DNA of 64,000 nucleotides from Caenibius tardaugens NBRC 16725 (GCF_003860345.1 NZ_CP034179.1:1844001-1908000); one strand, 5' to 3'. Counted from the first letter of the stretch, positions 36,423-45,750 are shown. Made by a program: numbers and translations. Notes: a model not told the origin generated them from the letters alone.

Positions 36423-37196
36423 TCAGGTGCGCAGTTCGACCCATACAGGCGCATGATCGCTGGCCTTTTCCCGGCCCCGATAGGCCCGGTCTACCCCCGT
36501 TGCGATCAGGCGATCGGCGCATTCCGGCGACAGCAGGATATGATCGATCCGGAAACCGTGATCGCGTTGCCAGGCGCCAGCCTGATAATCCCAGTAAGTC
36601 CACACGCCGCCACGCGGGTTATGGGCTTGGATGGCATCAGTCCATCCATCGTGCAGCAGTCGCATATAGGCGTCGCGGGATTCGGGCTGCATCAGCGCAT
36701 CGTCGGCCATCGCTGCGGGTGACCAGACGTCCTTGTCTTCGGGGATCACGTTGAAATCGCCCAGCACCACTGCGGGGACTTCTTCAGCCCAGATAGCTGC
36801 CATGCGATTACGCAGACGTTCCATCCAGCGCAGTTTGTAGTCGAATTTCGGACCGGGCCGGGGGTTGCCGTTGGGCAGATAAAGGCAGGCGATACGCACC
36901 CCGCCGACATCGGCTTCGAGATAGCGTGACTGTTCGTCTTCGGGATCGCCGGGAAGACCGCGTATCACTTCCACGGGGGTTTCATCCCGCGCGAGAATGG
37001 CCACCCCGTTGAAGCTTTTCTGACCCTGCCAGATCGCCTTGTATCCAATCGCCTCGAAGGCATCGTGCGGGAAATTTTCGTCCTGGCATTTGATTTCCTG
37101 AAAACACGCGACCGCTGGCCGGGTTTCCTCGAGCCACTCGATGACGCGCGGCAGGCGTGCCCTGATGCCGTTGATATTGAACGTAGCGATGCGCAT
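36423..37196 (-). CDS. xthA: Exodeoxyribonuclease III
   Basis: 257 residues. The enzyme cleaves abasic sites and removes 3'-blocking groups in base excision repair. MRIATFNINGIRARL with CFQEIKCQDENFP at the N terminus, LGDFNVIPEDKDVW near 150 and the C-terminal DHGFRIDHILLSPE and SDHAPVWVEL carry the endonuclease/exonuclease/phosphatase active site residues. The ATG at 37196 is the family start; the longer frame to 37307 is not supported. It follows erpA by 8 bases. Confidence 0.95.
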   Translation of the reverse strand: MRIATFNINGIRARLPRVIEWLEETRPAVACFQEIKCQDENFPHDAFEAIGYKAIWQGQKSFNGVAILARDETPVEVIRGLPGDPEDEQSRYLEADVGGVRIACLYLPNGNPRPGPKFDYKLRWMERLRNRMAAIWAEEVPAVVLGDFNVIPEDKDVWSPAAMADDALMQPESRDAYMRLLHDGWTDAIQAHNPRGGVWTYWDYQAGAWQRDHGFRIDHILLSPECADRLIATGVDRAYRGREKASDHAPVWVELRT

Positions 37197-37204
37197 TGCG
37201 ATGA

Positions 37205-37546
37205 TCAGATGCCGAAGCTGGAACCGCAACCGCATCCTGCGGTGGCGTTGGGATTCTCGACACGGAAGGCCGCACCACCCAGTGATTCGACGTAATCGAC
37301 CACGCAACCGGCCACGAGATCGAGGCTGACCGGATCGACGAGCAGCTTCACACCATCGGTTTCGGCAACGGCGTCGTCGTTTTCGACGCTATCGGCGAGG
37401 CCGAACTTATACTGAAAACCGGAACAGCCGCCGCCTTCCACCGACAGCCGCAGCATGGCGGGTTTTGCCTGTTTCTGCGCAATGGTTGCCACGCGCGCGG
37501 CAGCCGAGGGCGTGAGGGAAACATGCGAGGGGGATTGTGTGGCCAT
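37205..37546 (-). CDS. erpA: Iron-sulfur cluster insertion protein ErpA-like (A-type carrier)
   Basis: 113 residues. The three A-type ligand cysteines are visible: Cys41 in GGGCSGFQY, and Cys105 and Cys107 in AGCGCGSSF. An extra Cys81 is in LVAGCVVDY. ErpA delivers Fe-S clusters to target proteins including isoprenoid enzymes. It is the gene upstream of xthA on the same strand. A second A-type carrier is at the end of the suf operon in this window. Confidence 0.9.
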   Translation of the reverse strand: MATQSPSHVSLTPSAAARVATIAQKQAKPAMLRLSVEGGGCSGFQYKFGLADSVENDDAVAETDGVKLLVDPVSLDLVAGCVVDYVESLGGAAFRVENPNATAGCGCGSSFGI

Positions 37547-37628
37547 GCCCTGATGTAGGATGCGTACCGCCCTGCGGCAAGACACATGCCGACATCCATA
37601 GCAAATCCATCAGGCCGGTCTGGGCCGA

Positions 37629-38057
37629 TCAGGCTGTCTGAATGTAGGTACGCATTGCCTCTGCATCGGATTCGGCCGCTTCGACCCGCACCTTCACCAG
37701 ATCGCCGATCGAAATCAGGCCGATCATCTTGCCATTATGGATCACGGGCAGGTGACGAATGCGCCGCCGCGTCATCAAGCCTAGCGCTTCCATCACGTCC
37801 GTGTCGCGAGACACGGTGATAGGGGGGGAGGTCATGACTTCGCCAACGGTGAGTTGCAGTGCGGCCGCGCCGACTTTCGCCACGCAGTAGAGCAGGTCGC
37901 GTTCGGAAAAGATGCCGACCACGTCATCGCCATCCATGACCGGAAGTGCGCCAATCCGCCGTTCTGCCAGAAGTTGCGCCGCTTCCGCGACACCCTGGGA
38001 GCGGCTGCAGGTATGGACCGATCCGTCACGCAGTTCGAGAATCCGGGCGATATTCAC
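37629..38057 (-). CDS. CBS-domain protein
   Basis: 142 residues consisting of two CBS domains: first around ILELRDGSVHTCSRSQGVAE with GALPVMDGDDVVGIFSERD, then VGEVMTSPPITVSRDTDVME with HLPVIHNGKMIGLISIGD. Pairs of CBS domains bind AMP, ATP or SAM and usually sense energy state. No partner domain is present. I chose the GTG at 38057 because AGGAG lies 8 bases upstream; a TTG at 38060 is also in frame. The target is unknown. Confidence 0.87.
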   Translation of the reverse strand: MNIARILELRDGSVHTCSRSQGVAEAAQLLAERRIGALPVMDGDDVVGIFSERDLLYCVAKVGAAALQLTVGEVMTSPPITVSRDTDVMEALGLMTRRRIRHLPVIHNGKMIGLISIGDLVKVRVEAAESDAEAMRTYIQTA

Positions 38058-38207
38058 CAAGCACTCTCCTTTTTTCGTTCTTGTCCGCCGATCATGCCAT
38101 GAAGTGAAAGGATTATCCAGAAATCAGCCAGTCCAAGGGACAAAATGCGCCAATCAACCCGCAATGCCCGTTTGCTTTGGACGATAATGCGGTGCACAGG
38201 GGCGGAC

Positions 38208-38522
38208 ATGATACCCCGGTCCCCGCTCGACGATCCTGAAAAGGCTGCCTTCGCCTGGGCGCGCTATCGCCGTCTGATGCGCTTCATGATGGGCATTACG
38301 CTGGCAGTGGTGATCCTGTCCATGGCGTTGCTTTACAAGCATAACGGGTTTGTCTCGGTACACTTTTACATCGCCACAGCGCTAGGCATCGGCTTTGCCA
38401 TGCTGCTTATGTCCGCGCTGATGGGGCTGGTATTTCTCTCCAGCGGCACCGGACATGACGAATCGATTCTCGATCCACTGGACGACGAACAGCAACCGGA
38501 TGGCCCCGCCGACAAGGCCTGA
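38208..38522 (+). CDS. Small inner-membrane protein, function unknown
   Basis: 104 residues from the ATG at 38208. Two membrane segments are clear (MMGITLAVVILSMALLY and FYIATALGIGFAMLLMSALM), then an acidic cytoplasmic tail (HDESILDPLDDEQQPDGPAD). GGGGCGG lies 4 bases before the ATG. I recognise the general look of a small membrane protein found next to Fe-S genes in sphingomonads but cannot name a family. It converges with the 2Fe-2S protein gene. Confidence 0.65.
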   Translation: MIPRSPLDDPEKAAFAWARYRRLMRFMMGITLAVVILSMALLYKHNGFVSVHFYIATALGIGFAMLLMSALMGLVFLSSGTGHDESILDPLDDEQQPDGPADKA

Positions 38523-38571
38523 AGCGCGTGGGCCTAAAGCGCGCGAGCCTGAAAAGCTTCGGCCTGAACCG

Positions 38572-38943
38572 TCAATCCGCAGGGTAGAGGCGGAAATCCT
38601 CGACCGGCTGACCGCCGATCAGATGCTCCTGAATGATCCGTTCGAGCACGTCTTCCGTGCAGCTGTGGTACCAGACCCCATCGGGCCAAACCACGGCGAC
38701 CGGCCCGGCAGCGCAAATCTTCAGGCAATCGGCCTTGGTTCGCGCAACGCCGCCATCACGATCCAGACGCAGCTCTTTCAGCCGTTTCTTGAGATATTTC
38801 CACGCAGGGGCACCCACCGCAGGCGAACAGCATTCCCCCTTTTGTGGTTCGGCACAGAGGAAGATGTGTCGCTGGATGGCATTGCCGCCATTGGTGGCGA
38901 GCGCCTTGCGCGCCTTTTCAAGTTGATGATGGGAAACGGTCAT
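38572..38943 (-). CDS. Thioredoxin-like [2Fe-2S] ferredoxin-type protein
   Basis: 123 residues from the ATG at 38943. Cys30, Cys38 or Cys39, Cys73 and Cys77 (in [14 protein letters not shown] and [14 protein letters not shown]) match the thioredoxin-fold 2Fe-2S ferredoxins. [13 protein letters not shown] and the final [15 protein letters not shown] are family blocks. It likely transfers electrons or stabilises clusters; partners unknown. The start overlaps the acyl-CoA thioesterase stop by 4 bases (ATGA). Confidence 0.83.
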   Translation of the reverse strand: MTVSHHQLEKARKALATNGGNAIQRHIFLCAEPQKGECCSPAVGAPAWKYLKKRLKELRLDRDGGVARTKADCLKICAAGPVAVVWPDGVWYHSCTEDVLERIIQEHLIGGQPVEDFRLYPAD

Positions 38944-39374
38944 GGCTGCAACATATAGGGTTCCAGCGCCGCTCGAAAAGCCTCTGGAATAGCGGTGGGG
39001 CGATCCTTCACCACCCAGACGATGACTGTGGTGACCAGAGCGACGGGGCGCCCTTGCTGCAGCGCCAGTTGCACCATGGTGAAACTGGAGTTCCCGATGT
39101 GTGAAAACGCGGCTTTCACGTCCATTGGATCGGGATAGTAGGATTGGCCGAGAAATTCTGTCGCCAGACTGGCTGTCATGATCTGCCAATCGTACAGCGT
39201 TCCGCCGTCCGGTTTGCAATCCAGGATGAAGCGTAGCCTGGCGTCTTCCAGAATCCGGATCAGCCCGACATTGTTGATATGGCGGTTGGGATCCAGATCC
39301 CCATAGCGCGTCGGAATGCTGCACGTGTGCACATAGCGTGCAGGGTCAAGCAGCGCGGCATCCGGTTTCGGCAC
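38940..39374 (-). CDS. Acyl-CoA thioesterase (4HBT superfamily)
   Basis: 144 residues from a GTG at 39374; no ATG fits before the homology and a longer frame to 39584 is a shadow of the PopZ-like gene. [20 protein letters not shown] is the 4HBT signature including the catalytic Asp, and [17 protein letters not shown] and [16 protein letters not shown] follow. These enzymes cleave acyl-CoA esters; the substrate is unknown. It lies 16 bases after the PopZ-like gene and overlaps the 2Fe-2S gene by 4 bases. Confidence 0.8.
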   Translation of the reverse strand: MPKPDAALLDPARYVHTCSIPTRYGDLDPNRHINNVGLIRILEDARLRFILDCKPDGGTLYDWQIMTASLATEFLGQSYYPDPMDVKAAFSHIGNSSFTMVQLALQQGRPVALVTTVIVWVVKDRPTAIPEAFRAALEPYMLQP

Positions 39375-39390
39375 GGGAGAAGCGCCCCGC

Positions 39391-39849
39391 TCAGCCCTTC
39401 TTGCCGGCGATTCGCGCGATTTCTGCCGCGACGAGATTCTCGACCATGCCGGGCAGGTTCTTATCGAGCCAATCGGCGAGCATCGGGCGCAGCATTTCGC
39501 GCACCAGACCTTCCAGCGAGGTTTCACCGGAACGCACGATCTGCGGGGGCACGCCGGGCTCTGCCAGCATCGCGAGGGCTGCAAGTGATTCGCGCATCGA
39601 GCTACGGGCTTCTGCGTTCACGAGCGATTCGCCATCGTCCGCAACGTGTTCGAGCAGGAGTTCGGCATCCCCGCCAAGTTCGAGGATAGCATTATCATCG
39701 ATCGTGGCGGATTCTTCGGAACCCGTTGGAATACCGGTATTTTCGCGCTGACGGCGCTGTTGGGCGGCAGCGTCGCGATTGTCGCGTGCGATCACTTTCT
39801 TGATCGATTCAAGAATTTCCTCGACCGAAGGTTCGTTCTCTTGCCGCAT
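39391..39849 (-). CDS. DUF2497 family protein, PopZ-like polar organizing protein
   Basis: 152 residues. The N-terminal EPSVEEILESIKKVIARD matches the conserved PopZ helix, and the C-terminal LEGLVREMLRPMLADWLDKN matches the PopZ oligomerisation region. The middle is Glu/Asp/Ala-rich, as in PopZ, but the protein is shorter than Caulobacter PopZ (177). PopZ forms a pole-organising condensate that anchors ParB-parS. The gene lies upstream of the thioesterase gene and downstream of tolC, about 10 kb from the candidate origin and 17-20 kb from the parS sites. Confidence 0.8.
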   Translation of the reverse strand: MRQENEPSVEEILESIKKVIARDNRDAAAQQRRQRENTGIPTGSEESATIDDNAILELGGDAELLLEHVADDGESLVNAEARSSMRESLAALAMLAEPGVPPQIVRSGETSLEGLVREMLRPMLADWLDKNLPGMVENLVAAEIARIAGKKG

Positions 39850-39867
39850 GCTTTTTAACCCAGCCCC

Positions 39868-41328
39868 TTAGTTTGAAGCGGAAATTTCGCCGTCTTGGGC
39901 CGGCGTGTCAACGGTGCGGGTGGATTGGGCGACCGGATCGGGATCGAAACTCCAGTCGAATATCTTGCCTTTCACCCTGCGATAATTGTCCTGCGGGTCG
40001 TAAAGCGGACCCCCGGTATCGATGCCGAGATCGCGCGCTTCGGCCTTGCCCATGGCGGCAAGCAGTGTGAACCCGGCGACATAGGCATTGCGTTGCGCCG
40101 TGACCAGTTGCACCCGGGCGCGCTGCAGTTCCTGCTGCGCATCGAGAATATCGAGAATGGTGCGATTACCGACGGTGTTTTCCGCCTGCACGCCTTCGAG
40201 GCTCAGTTCGGCTGCCGCGATCCCGCTTTTGCTGGATTCAATGATGGCGTTGGCGGCTTGCCAACTGGAGTATGCGGCGCGAACTTGTGCGATCACACCG
40301 CGTTCGATTTCGATCTGTTGTTCCAGCGCCGCGGCGGAACCAGCCTGTGCCTGTCGTTCCAGCGCGGCGGGCCGCCCACCCTGATAAAGGGGAATCGTTG
40401 CCCGCACCCCGGCCGTGGCCGATGTGGTCCGATCCTTGCCGGTGCCCGACAGGGTGTCCAGTGGGCCACTGCCCAGCGTGTCGACAACGTTGCCGCTGGT
40501 GAACAGTTCGATTTTGGGCAGACGCGTGGCGCCGGCCACTTCGATATCGTAGTCCGAAGCCTTGGCGCGTTCCTGTGCCGCGATCAGGTCGGGATTGGAT
40601 TGCAGGGCAATCGTGACGGCTTCGTCCACCTGTTCGGGCAGGCCGGGCAAGGGCGGCGGCGGTGCGAGGTGCCCGGGTTCGTGACCGACCAGGCGAATGT
40701 ACCGTTCGCGCGATTCCACCAGATTCGCCTGCGCCGTGCGCAGATCACCGCGCGCCAGCTGCAAACGGGATGTGGATTGCGCGACATCGGTGCGCGTCAG
40801 ATCGCCTATCTCGAAACGATCGCTGGTGGCCTGCAGGTTCACGGACAGAACATTGACCAGATGTGCGTTGAGGCCGACGACCGCCTCGTTCAGGATCACA
40901 TCCATATAGGCGGCGGTAACCTGACTGAAAATCGCGGATTCCGTTGCCCGAAGGTCGGCCTGACCTGCTTTGACGCGGGTTTTCGCCGCACGCACAGAAT
41001 TGCGCACCGCCCCGCCCGAATAGACCGGAACCGTCAGCGAGAGCCCGCCGCTGAGCTGCCTGTCGGGGTAGAGATTGCCCGGGTCGCTGTAGGTGTCATC
41101 GAGGATTTCGGTGTAGCTGGCGTCGCCATGAACGGCGGGAAGGCCCGCCGCGCGTTCGATGACGACGTTCTCGTCCACGCCGCGCTGGCTGGCCCGGGCA
41201 CCTTGCAGGGTCGGGTTGGTGTTGTAGGCGCTGGCCAGGGCTTCACGCAGCGTGTCCGCATACGCGGGCATGGCAGAGGCAGCCAGCAGCGCCACGGCCA
41301 AGGCGATTCGCGATCCCCCCAAACGCAT
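39868..41328 (-). CDS. tolC: TolC family outer membrane efflux protein
   Basis: 486 residues. A signal peptide (GSRIALAVALLAASAMPAYA) is followed by LREALASAYNTNPTLQGARA. Two repeats of the TolC fold are visible, with long coiled-coil helices and beta-strands (VIERAAGLPAVHGDASYTE, and ALERQAQAGSAAALEQQIEI). TolC forms the outer-membrane channel for tripartite pumps and type I secretion. No inner-membrane partner lies here. It is 2 bases downstream of the methyltransferase-like gene and 18 bases upstream of the PopZ-like gene. Confidence 0.93.
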   Translation of the reverse strand: MRLGGSRIALAVALLAASAMPAYADTLREALASAYNTNPTLQGARASQRGVDENVVIERAAGLPAVHGDASYTEILDDTYSDPGNLYPDRQLSGGLSLTVPVYSGGAVRNSVRAAKTRVKAGQADLRATESAIFSQVTAAYMDVILNEAVVGLNAHLVNVLSVNLQATSDRFEIGDLTRTDVAQSTSRLQLARGDLRTAQANLVESRERYIRLVGHEPGHLAPPPPLPGLPEQVDEAVTIALQSNPDLIAAQERAKASDYDIEVAGATRLPKIELFTSGNVVDTLGSGPLDTLSGTGKDRTTSATAGVRATIPLYQGGRPAALERQAQAGSAAALEQQIEIERGVIAQVRAAYSSWQAANAIIESSKSGIAAAELSLEGVQAENTVGNRTILDILDAQQELQRARVQLVTAQRNAYVAGFTLLAAMGKAEARDLGIDTGGPLYDPQDNYRRVKGKIFDWSFDPDPVAQSTRTVDTPAQDGEISASN

Positions 41329-41330
41329 GT

Positions 41331-41936
41331 TCAGAAGCTCCAGCCCTTCGGCCGGGCGAATTCCGGCAGAACGGGAATACCCATTTCGATGATCGTCAGC
41401 AGCGCGACTTCCCCGGCGGCCTTGCGCCCCACAGTCAGGCGGGTGACGCCCCGATCGACGATACCGGTCACCAGACGCCCGTTATCGGCCAGGCGCCCGG
41501 AGAGGTTGTCGGGCAGTTCCTCGATCGCGCCATCGATCAGCAGCAGGGTGTAATCGCCATTGCCTGCCGTGCCTCGCGTGGCTTCGGTCGCATCGATTAC
41601 ATCGACGGATCCGGCGATCGTGCGCACAAGCGCGGGAAGATAGCCGCTTCCGCCATCGACGATCAGGACCTTGTCCTCTGCTTTCGGCGCAGCTTCGGTC
41701 AGCGTCTGGCCGTAGAACAGCGGCGCGGCAAGGAACTGTCCGTTGCCCAGCGAAACGGCCCGGTCGATATAGGCCAGTGCCTGTGCGCTTTCGGGCACGT
41801 GATGTTCACGCCCGACCTTGTTGATCGCGGTGAGGACGTATTCCTCGTTCACACCGCTGACCCGGAGCTGGCAATCGATCATGGCGCGTCGCGCAGCAGC
41901 GAAGCCGTCGACCGGGCGATCTTGTACCGTCGTCAT
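41331..41936 (-). CDS. Protein-L-isoaspartate O-methyltransferase family protein
   Basis: 201 residues. The start RRAMIDCQLRVSGVNEEYVL and VLIVDGGSGYLPALVRTIA (SAM motif I) match the PCMT family, and RLVTGIVDRGVTRLTVGRK is the family's C-terminal part. The classical PIMT repairs isoaspartates; many alphaproteobacterial members near tolC are of uncertain function and have a divergent motif I, as here (DGGSGY instead of GTGSGY). It is the first gene of the leftward group with tolC and popZ. Confidence 0.82.
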   Translation of the reverse strand: MTTVQDRPVDGFAAARRAMIDCQLRVSGVNEEYVLTAINKVGREHHVPESAQALAYIDRAVSLGNGQFLAAPLFYGQTLTEAAPKAEDKVLIVDGGSGYLPALVRTIAGSVDVIDATEATRGTAGNGDYTLLLIDGAIEELPDNLSGRLADNGRLVTGIVDRGVTRLTVGRKAAGEVALLTIIEMGIPVLPEFARPKGWSF

Positions 41937-42190
41937 TACTGAACCCTTTTCCGCCGCTTGCCGGATGCGGGCAAGCCGTCAATCTTTCCCGTCGCTTTAG
42001 GGGAGAGGTCACCGCTCGCCAAGGGCTTTGACGGGGGGGTATGCGCGCGACTATGGGGGCAGCGAATTTAGCCATTTTGCGCGCGGGATTGGACACCATG
42101 TCCTATGCCACGCGTGATATCGAAGTTTCGACAAAGACGGGCCGCGATTCCTGCAGGTGGGATTCCGGTCCAGCAAGGAGCCCCCAGCCC

Positions 42191-43717
42191 ATGGCCGATA
42201 TGGTGACTATCCGTGAAGATGACGTGATCGAAAGCGTCGCCGATGCACTGCAATATATCTCATACTTTCACCCGATGGATTACATTCGCGCGCTGGGCGA
42301 TGCCTATCAGGCGGAACAGGGTCCGGCGGCCAAGGATGCCATTGCGCAGATCCTGACCAACAGCCGCATGTGCGCCGAAGGGCATCGACCGATCTGTCAG
42401 GACACGGGCATCGTCAACGTCTTCGTCAAATGGGGACAGGATTGCCGACTCGATTCGCGGCTCAGCCTGCAGGATGTGGTCGATGAAGGCGTGCGTCGCG
42501 CCTATAATCACCCCGAAAACAAGCTGCGGGCCTCGGTGCTGGCCGATCCCGCCTTCACGCGCCGGAACACCAAGGACAACACCCCCTGTGTGCTGGCGGT
42601 GGAAATGGTTCCCGGCAACAAGGTGTCGATCGATGTTGCCGCCAAGGGCGGTGGCAGCGAGAACAAATCGAAGTTCAAAATGATGAATCCGTCGGACAAT
42701 ATCGTCGACTGGGTTCTGGAAATGCTGCCGCAGATGGGCGCTGGCTGGTGCCCGCCGGGCATGTTGGGCATCGGTATTGGCGGCACGGCCGAACATTGCG
42801 TGCGGTTGGCCAAGGAAAGCCTGATGGAGCCGATCGACATGGCCCAGCTCAAGCAGCGGGGTCCGCAGAACGATATCGAGGCGCTGCGCATCGAGATTTT
42901 CGACAAGGTCAACGCGCTGGGTATCGGTGCGCAGGGTCTGGGCGGGCTGTCCACGATTCTCGACGTGAAGATCAAGGATTGGCCCTGCCATGCCGCAGGC
43001 AAGCCGGTTGCGATGATTCCCAACTGCGCGGCAACCCGCCATGCGCACTTCACGCTGGACGGTTCGGGGCCGAGCTTCCTGGAACGGCCCAAGCTGGATG
43101 AATGGCCCGAAGTGCACTGGGCGCCGGATTCGGCGGCCAAGCGCGTCAATCTCGACACATTGACGCCGGAAGAGGTCAAGAGCTGGAAAGCGGGTGATCG
43201 CCTCCTGCTCAATGGCAAGATGCTGACCGGGCGTGATGCCGCGCACAAGCGTATTCAGGATATGCTGGCCAAGGGTGAGGAGCTGCCCGTCGATTTCAGG
43301 GGCCGGGTGATCTACTACGTCGGTCCGGTCGATCCGGTGGGCAATGAAGTTGTCGGTCCCGCTGGCCCGACCACAGCCACCCGCATGGACAAGTTCATGG
43401 ACATGATGCTGGAACAGGGCCTTCTGGCCTGCGTCGGCAAGGCCGAACGCGGCCCGGCGGCCACGGAATCCATCGCGAAGCATCAGTCGGCCTATCTCAT
43501 GGCTGTGGGTGGCGCGGCCTATCTGGTGGCGCGCGCGATCAAGGCTTCGAAAGTCGTTGGCTTTGAAGATCTTGGCATGGAAGCGATTTACGAATTCACC
43601 GTCGAAGATATGCCGGTCACCGTGGCGGTCGATGGCGAAGGTCAGAACGTCCACAAGCTTGCCCCGCAAGTGTGGCAGAAGAAGATCGCCGAAGAACACT
43701 TGCTGCCCGTCGGCTGA
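42191..43717 (+). CDS. Fumarate hydratase, class I (iron-sulfur)
   Basis: 508 residues. Interconverts fumarate and malate with a [4Fe-4S] cluster. The ligand cysteines are plausible in RPICQDTGIVNVF, MIPNCAATRHAH and GLLACVGKAERG. VYYVGPVDPVGNEVVGPAGP-like text (43309-43368) is the C-terminal signature. It is the single-chain fumA/fumB type. AAGGAG lies about 10 bases before the ATG at 42191; the open frame continues to 42041 but without homology. 41937-42190 shows no other gene. Confidence 0.94.
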   Translation: MADMVTIREDDVIESVADALQYISYFHPMDYIRALGDAYQAEQGPAAKDAIAQILTNSRMCAEGHRPICQDTGIVNVFVKWGQDCRLDSRLSLQDVVDEGVRRAYNHPENKLRASVLADPAFTRRNTKDNTPCVLAVEMVPGNKVSIDVAAKGGGSENKSKFKMMNPSDNIVDWVLEMLPQMGAGWCPPGMLGIGIGGTAEHCVRLAKESLMEPIDMAQLKQRGPQNDIEALRIEIFDKVNALGIGAQGLGGLSTILDVKIKDWPCHAAGKPVAMIPNCAATRHAHFTLDGSGPSFLERPKLDEWPEVHWAPDSAAKRVNLDTLTPEEVKSWKAGDRLLLNGKMLTGRDAAHKRIQDMLAKGEELPVDFRGRVIYYVGPVDPVGNEVVGPAGPTTATRMDKFMDMMLEQGLLACVGKAERGPAATESIAKHQSAYLMAVGGAAYLVARAIKASKVVGFEDLGMEAIYEFTVEDMPVTVAVDGEGQNVHKLAPQVWQKKIAEEHLLPVG

Positions 43718-43759
43718 CGATTTTATCCTGCCGCAATTTCCGTTGGCAGGTGCGATGAA

Positions 43760-44050
43760 ATGGCGCAGGATCGCCCTGTAATGGCGATCCTGTTCATCTT
43801 CCTTTTGGGTATTGGCAATTTTGCCATGCACAAGGCCGTGCTGGAAAGTCGGCACCCGCTGCTCGGGCAGATGCCGTGGTACGTGCACATGCTGGGCGGG
43901 CGCGTCAGCATGGCCAGCGAATTCCTTATCCTGCTTGCTGCCATGCTTCTGGTGGCGAACAGCCATTCTACGTGGTGGGGCGTGGGCTATCTCCTGTACA
44001 GCGCGATCAACGGGCTGGCGGCATGGCTGATCATCACACGCCGGGTGTGA
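43760..44050 (+). CDS. Small integral membrane protein, unknown function
   Basis: 96 residues. Three hydrophobic stretches (MAILFIFLLGIGNFAMHKAV, SEFLILLAAMLLVANSH, GYLLYSAINGLAAWLII) suggest a small multi-pass membrane protein. The short loop HPLLGQMPWYVHMLGGRVSM is conserved-looking. I do not recognise a family. It lies between fumarase and the diacylglycerol-kinase-like gene. Confidence 0.65.
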   Translation: MAQDRPVMAILFIFLLGIGNFAMHKAVLESRHPLLGQMPWYVHMLGGRVSMASEFLILLAAMLLVANSHSTWWGVGYLLYSAINGLAAWLIITRRV

Positions 44051-44098
44051 TCGTTTGGGCAGCGGGAACCTTGGGCAGGGTTTTGCGCTTTCTTTTCC

Positions 44099-44950
44099 AT
44101 GACATCCCATCACACGACATGGCTGGTTCTCAATACGGCCAGCGGCAGCCACGATGACGAACGGCAGGCCGAACTGCTGCATGGTCTCGAACAGGCGGGG
44201 CACGCTCCGGCGCGGATTGTCGATTGTTCGCAGGACGATTTGCCGGGCGTGGAGGAGCTGGACGGTGCCGGTGTCGCGCTGCTGGTGGTTCACGGCGGCG
44301 ACGGCACGATCAATTCGGCGATAGACAAGGTACAGGGATGGCGCGGCAAGGTTCTGCCCCTTCCGGGTGGCACGGCCAACCTGCTGTGCCGGGATCTGTT
44401 CGACGAAACGGAGATCGGGGATATCCTTGGCCATCTTGGCGGGGGTCGACTTTCCACGGTGCGGCGGACTTGTGTGCGCGGCGATGGGTGGATCGCGCTG
44501 GCCGAAGTGCTGGCCGGGCCGGGCGCCGCCTGGGCAGATGTCCGCGAGGATATGCGTGACGGCAATATTGCCGATGTCGTGAAAGGCACGATTGATGCTG
44601 CCAGCGCAAGCACGACGGGCCCTATGGTCGTTCTGGAAAACCCCGCAGTCGGGCGGGAAGAAGGCTATTCCGGGTTGCGCATGGTGCCCGAGGCGGCCGG
44701 TATGGTTGTCGATGGCTATGGCGCGGCCGAACTGGGTGACTATCTGAAACAGGCCGTGGCGATCATCGGGCGTGATTTTCGCAATGGTCCGCATGATGAA
44801 CTGGGATTGCACCCCACAGTTGTCTGCCGGATGACCGAGGAGGCCCCGATTGCCCTGATGGTCGACGGCGAAAGGCGCGATGGCGGGCTGCGCGAGCAGT
44901 TTTCCCTTGCGGAGCTGGCTGTCGATCTGTTTTGCCTGAAGGATGGCTGA
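44099..44950 (+). CDS. Diacylglycerol kinase family protein
   Basis: 283 residues. The N-terminal WLVLNTASGS and VVHGGDGTINSAID are the lipid-kinase nucleotide-binding motifs, and LPLPGGTANLLCRDL follows. The C-terminal region (EEAPIALMVDGERRDGG) contains the family's last strand with its Asp-Gly. Members phosphorylate diacylglycerol or related lipids; the substrate is not known here. Its end overlaps the phosphoesterase gene by 8 bases. Confidence 0.85.
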   Translation: MTSHHTTWLVLNTASGSHDDERQAELLHGLEQAGHAPARIVDCSQDDLPGVEELDGAGVALLVVHGGDGTINSAIDKVQGWRGKVLPLPGGTANLLCRDLFDETEIGDILGHLGGGRLSTVRRTCVRGDGWIALAEVLAGPGAAWADVREDMRDGNIADVVKGTIDAASASTTGPMVVLENPAVGREEGYSGLRMVPEAAGMVVDGYGAAELGDYLKQAVAIIGRDFRNGPHDELGLHPTVVCRMTEEAPIALMVDGERRDGGLREQFSLAELAVDLFCLKDG

Positions 44951-45704
44951 TCCGCTTACCCTGTTCCATGTCAGCGACGTGCATTTCGGCGTCGAAGACC
45001 ATCTTGCCCACGACTGGTTCGCACAGGCTGTTGCCCAGGAACGGCCCGATGCGGTTGTCTGCACGGGCGATGTGACCCAGCGGGCGACGCGGCGGCAATT
45101 TGCTGCTGCGGCGGAATGGTTCACCGGGATGGGTGTGCCGCTCACGATCGAGCCGGGCAATCATGACATGCCCTATTACAATCTTTTTGAACGGTTCAGC
45201 ACGCCTTTCAAACGGTTTGAGAAGCTCAGGAGCGCGGTGCATGCCGAACTGAAATTTGCCGATCTTGTGATCATTCCCTTGCGCACCACAGTGCGGGCGC
45301 AGACCCGGTTTCCCTGGTCGGACGGCGTGGTAACCGAAAAGGCGCTGGGGCGCACGCTGGCAGAGCTTGAGCGGCTGCGTGATGATGGGAAATACAAGAT
45401 CATCGCATGTCATCATCCCCTGATGGCCGGACCACCGGGATCGCACAATCCCACGATCGGTGGAGATCGTGCCTTTGCCGCGCTGGCACGGGCCGGGGCC
45501 AAGGCTATCCTTTCCGGCCATGTGCATGATGCGTTTGATTTGAGCTATGAAGCGGCCGGTAATCCGCTGCGCATGATCGGTGCGGGTACCCTGTCCACCC
45601 GTCTGCGGGCCAGTCGCCCGTCTTTCAACGTGCTGCGCTATGATCCGGCGGGCGGGTTGCAGGTCGAGAACCGCACCTTGCACCTGGCCCCTGATGGGGG
45701 GTGA
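44943..45704 (+). CDS. Calcineurin-like metallophosphoesterase
   Basis: 253 residues. All five metal motifs are visible: HVSDVHFG (D-x-H), TGDVTQRA (G-D), EPGNHDMP (G-N-H-D), ACHHPLMAG and LSGHVHDAFD. It is predicted to hydrolyse phosphoesters with two metal ions. Linked by an overlap to the lipid kinase gene, so a role in phospholipid or lipid-linked phosphate turnover is conceivable, but not shown by sequence. A terminator follows. Confidence 0.87.
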   Translation: MADPLTLFHVSDVHFGVEDHLAHDWFAQAVAQERPDAVVCTGDVTQRATRRQFAAAAEWFTGMGVPLTIEPGNHDMPYYNLFERFSTPFKRFEKLRSAVHAELKFADLVIIPLRTTVRAQTRFPWSDGVVTEKALGRTLAELERLRDDGKYKIIACHHPLMAGPPGSHNPTIGGDRAFAALARAGAKAILSGHVHDAFDLSYEAAGNPLRMIGAGTLSTRLRASRPSFNVLRYDPAGGLQVENRTLHLAPDGG

Positions 45705-45750
45705 GAGGTCGGCGGGTGACGTCGGGTCACCCGACCCTCCCCTGTGAAGC

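Noticed and set aside
42260-45160. 966-codon frame on the minus strand over fumarase and the lipid kinase gene
   Set aside because: Antisense of three well-supported genes; composition is His/Arg/Pro-rich noise.
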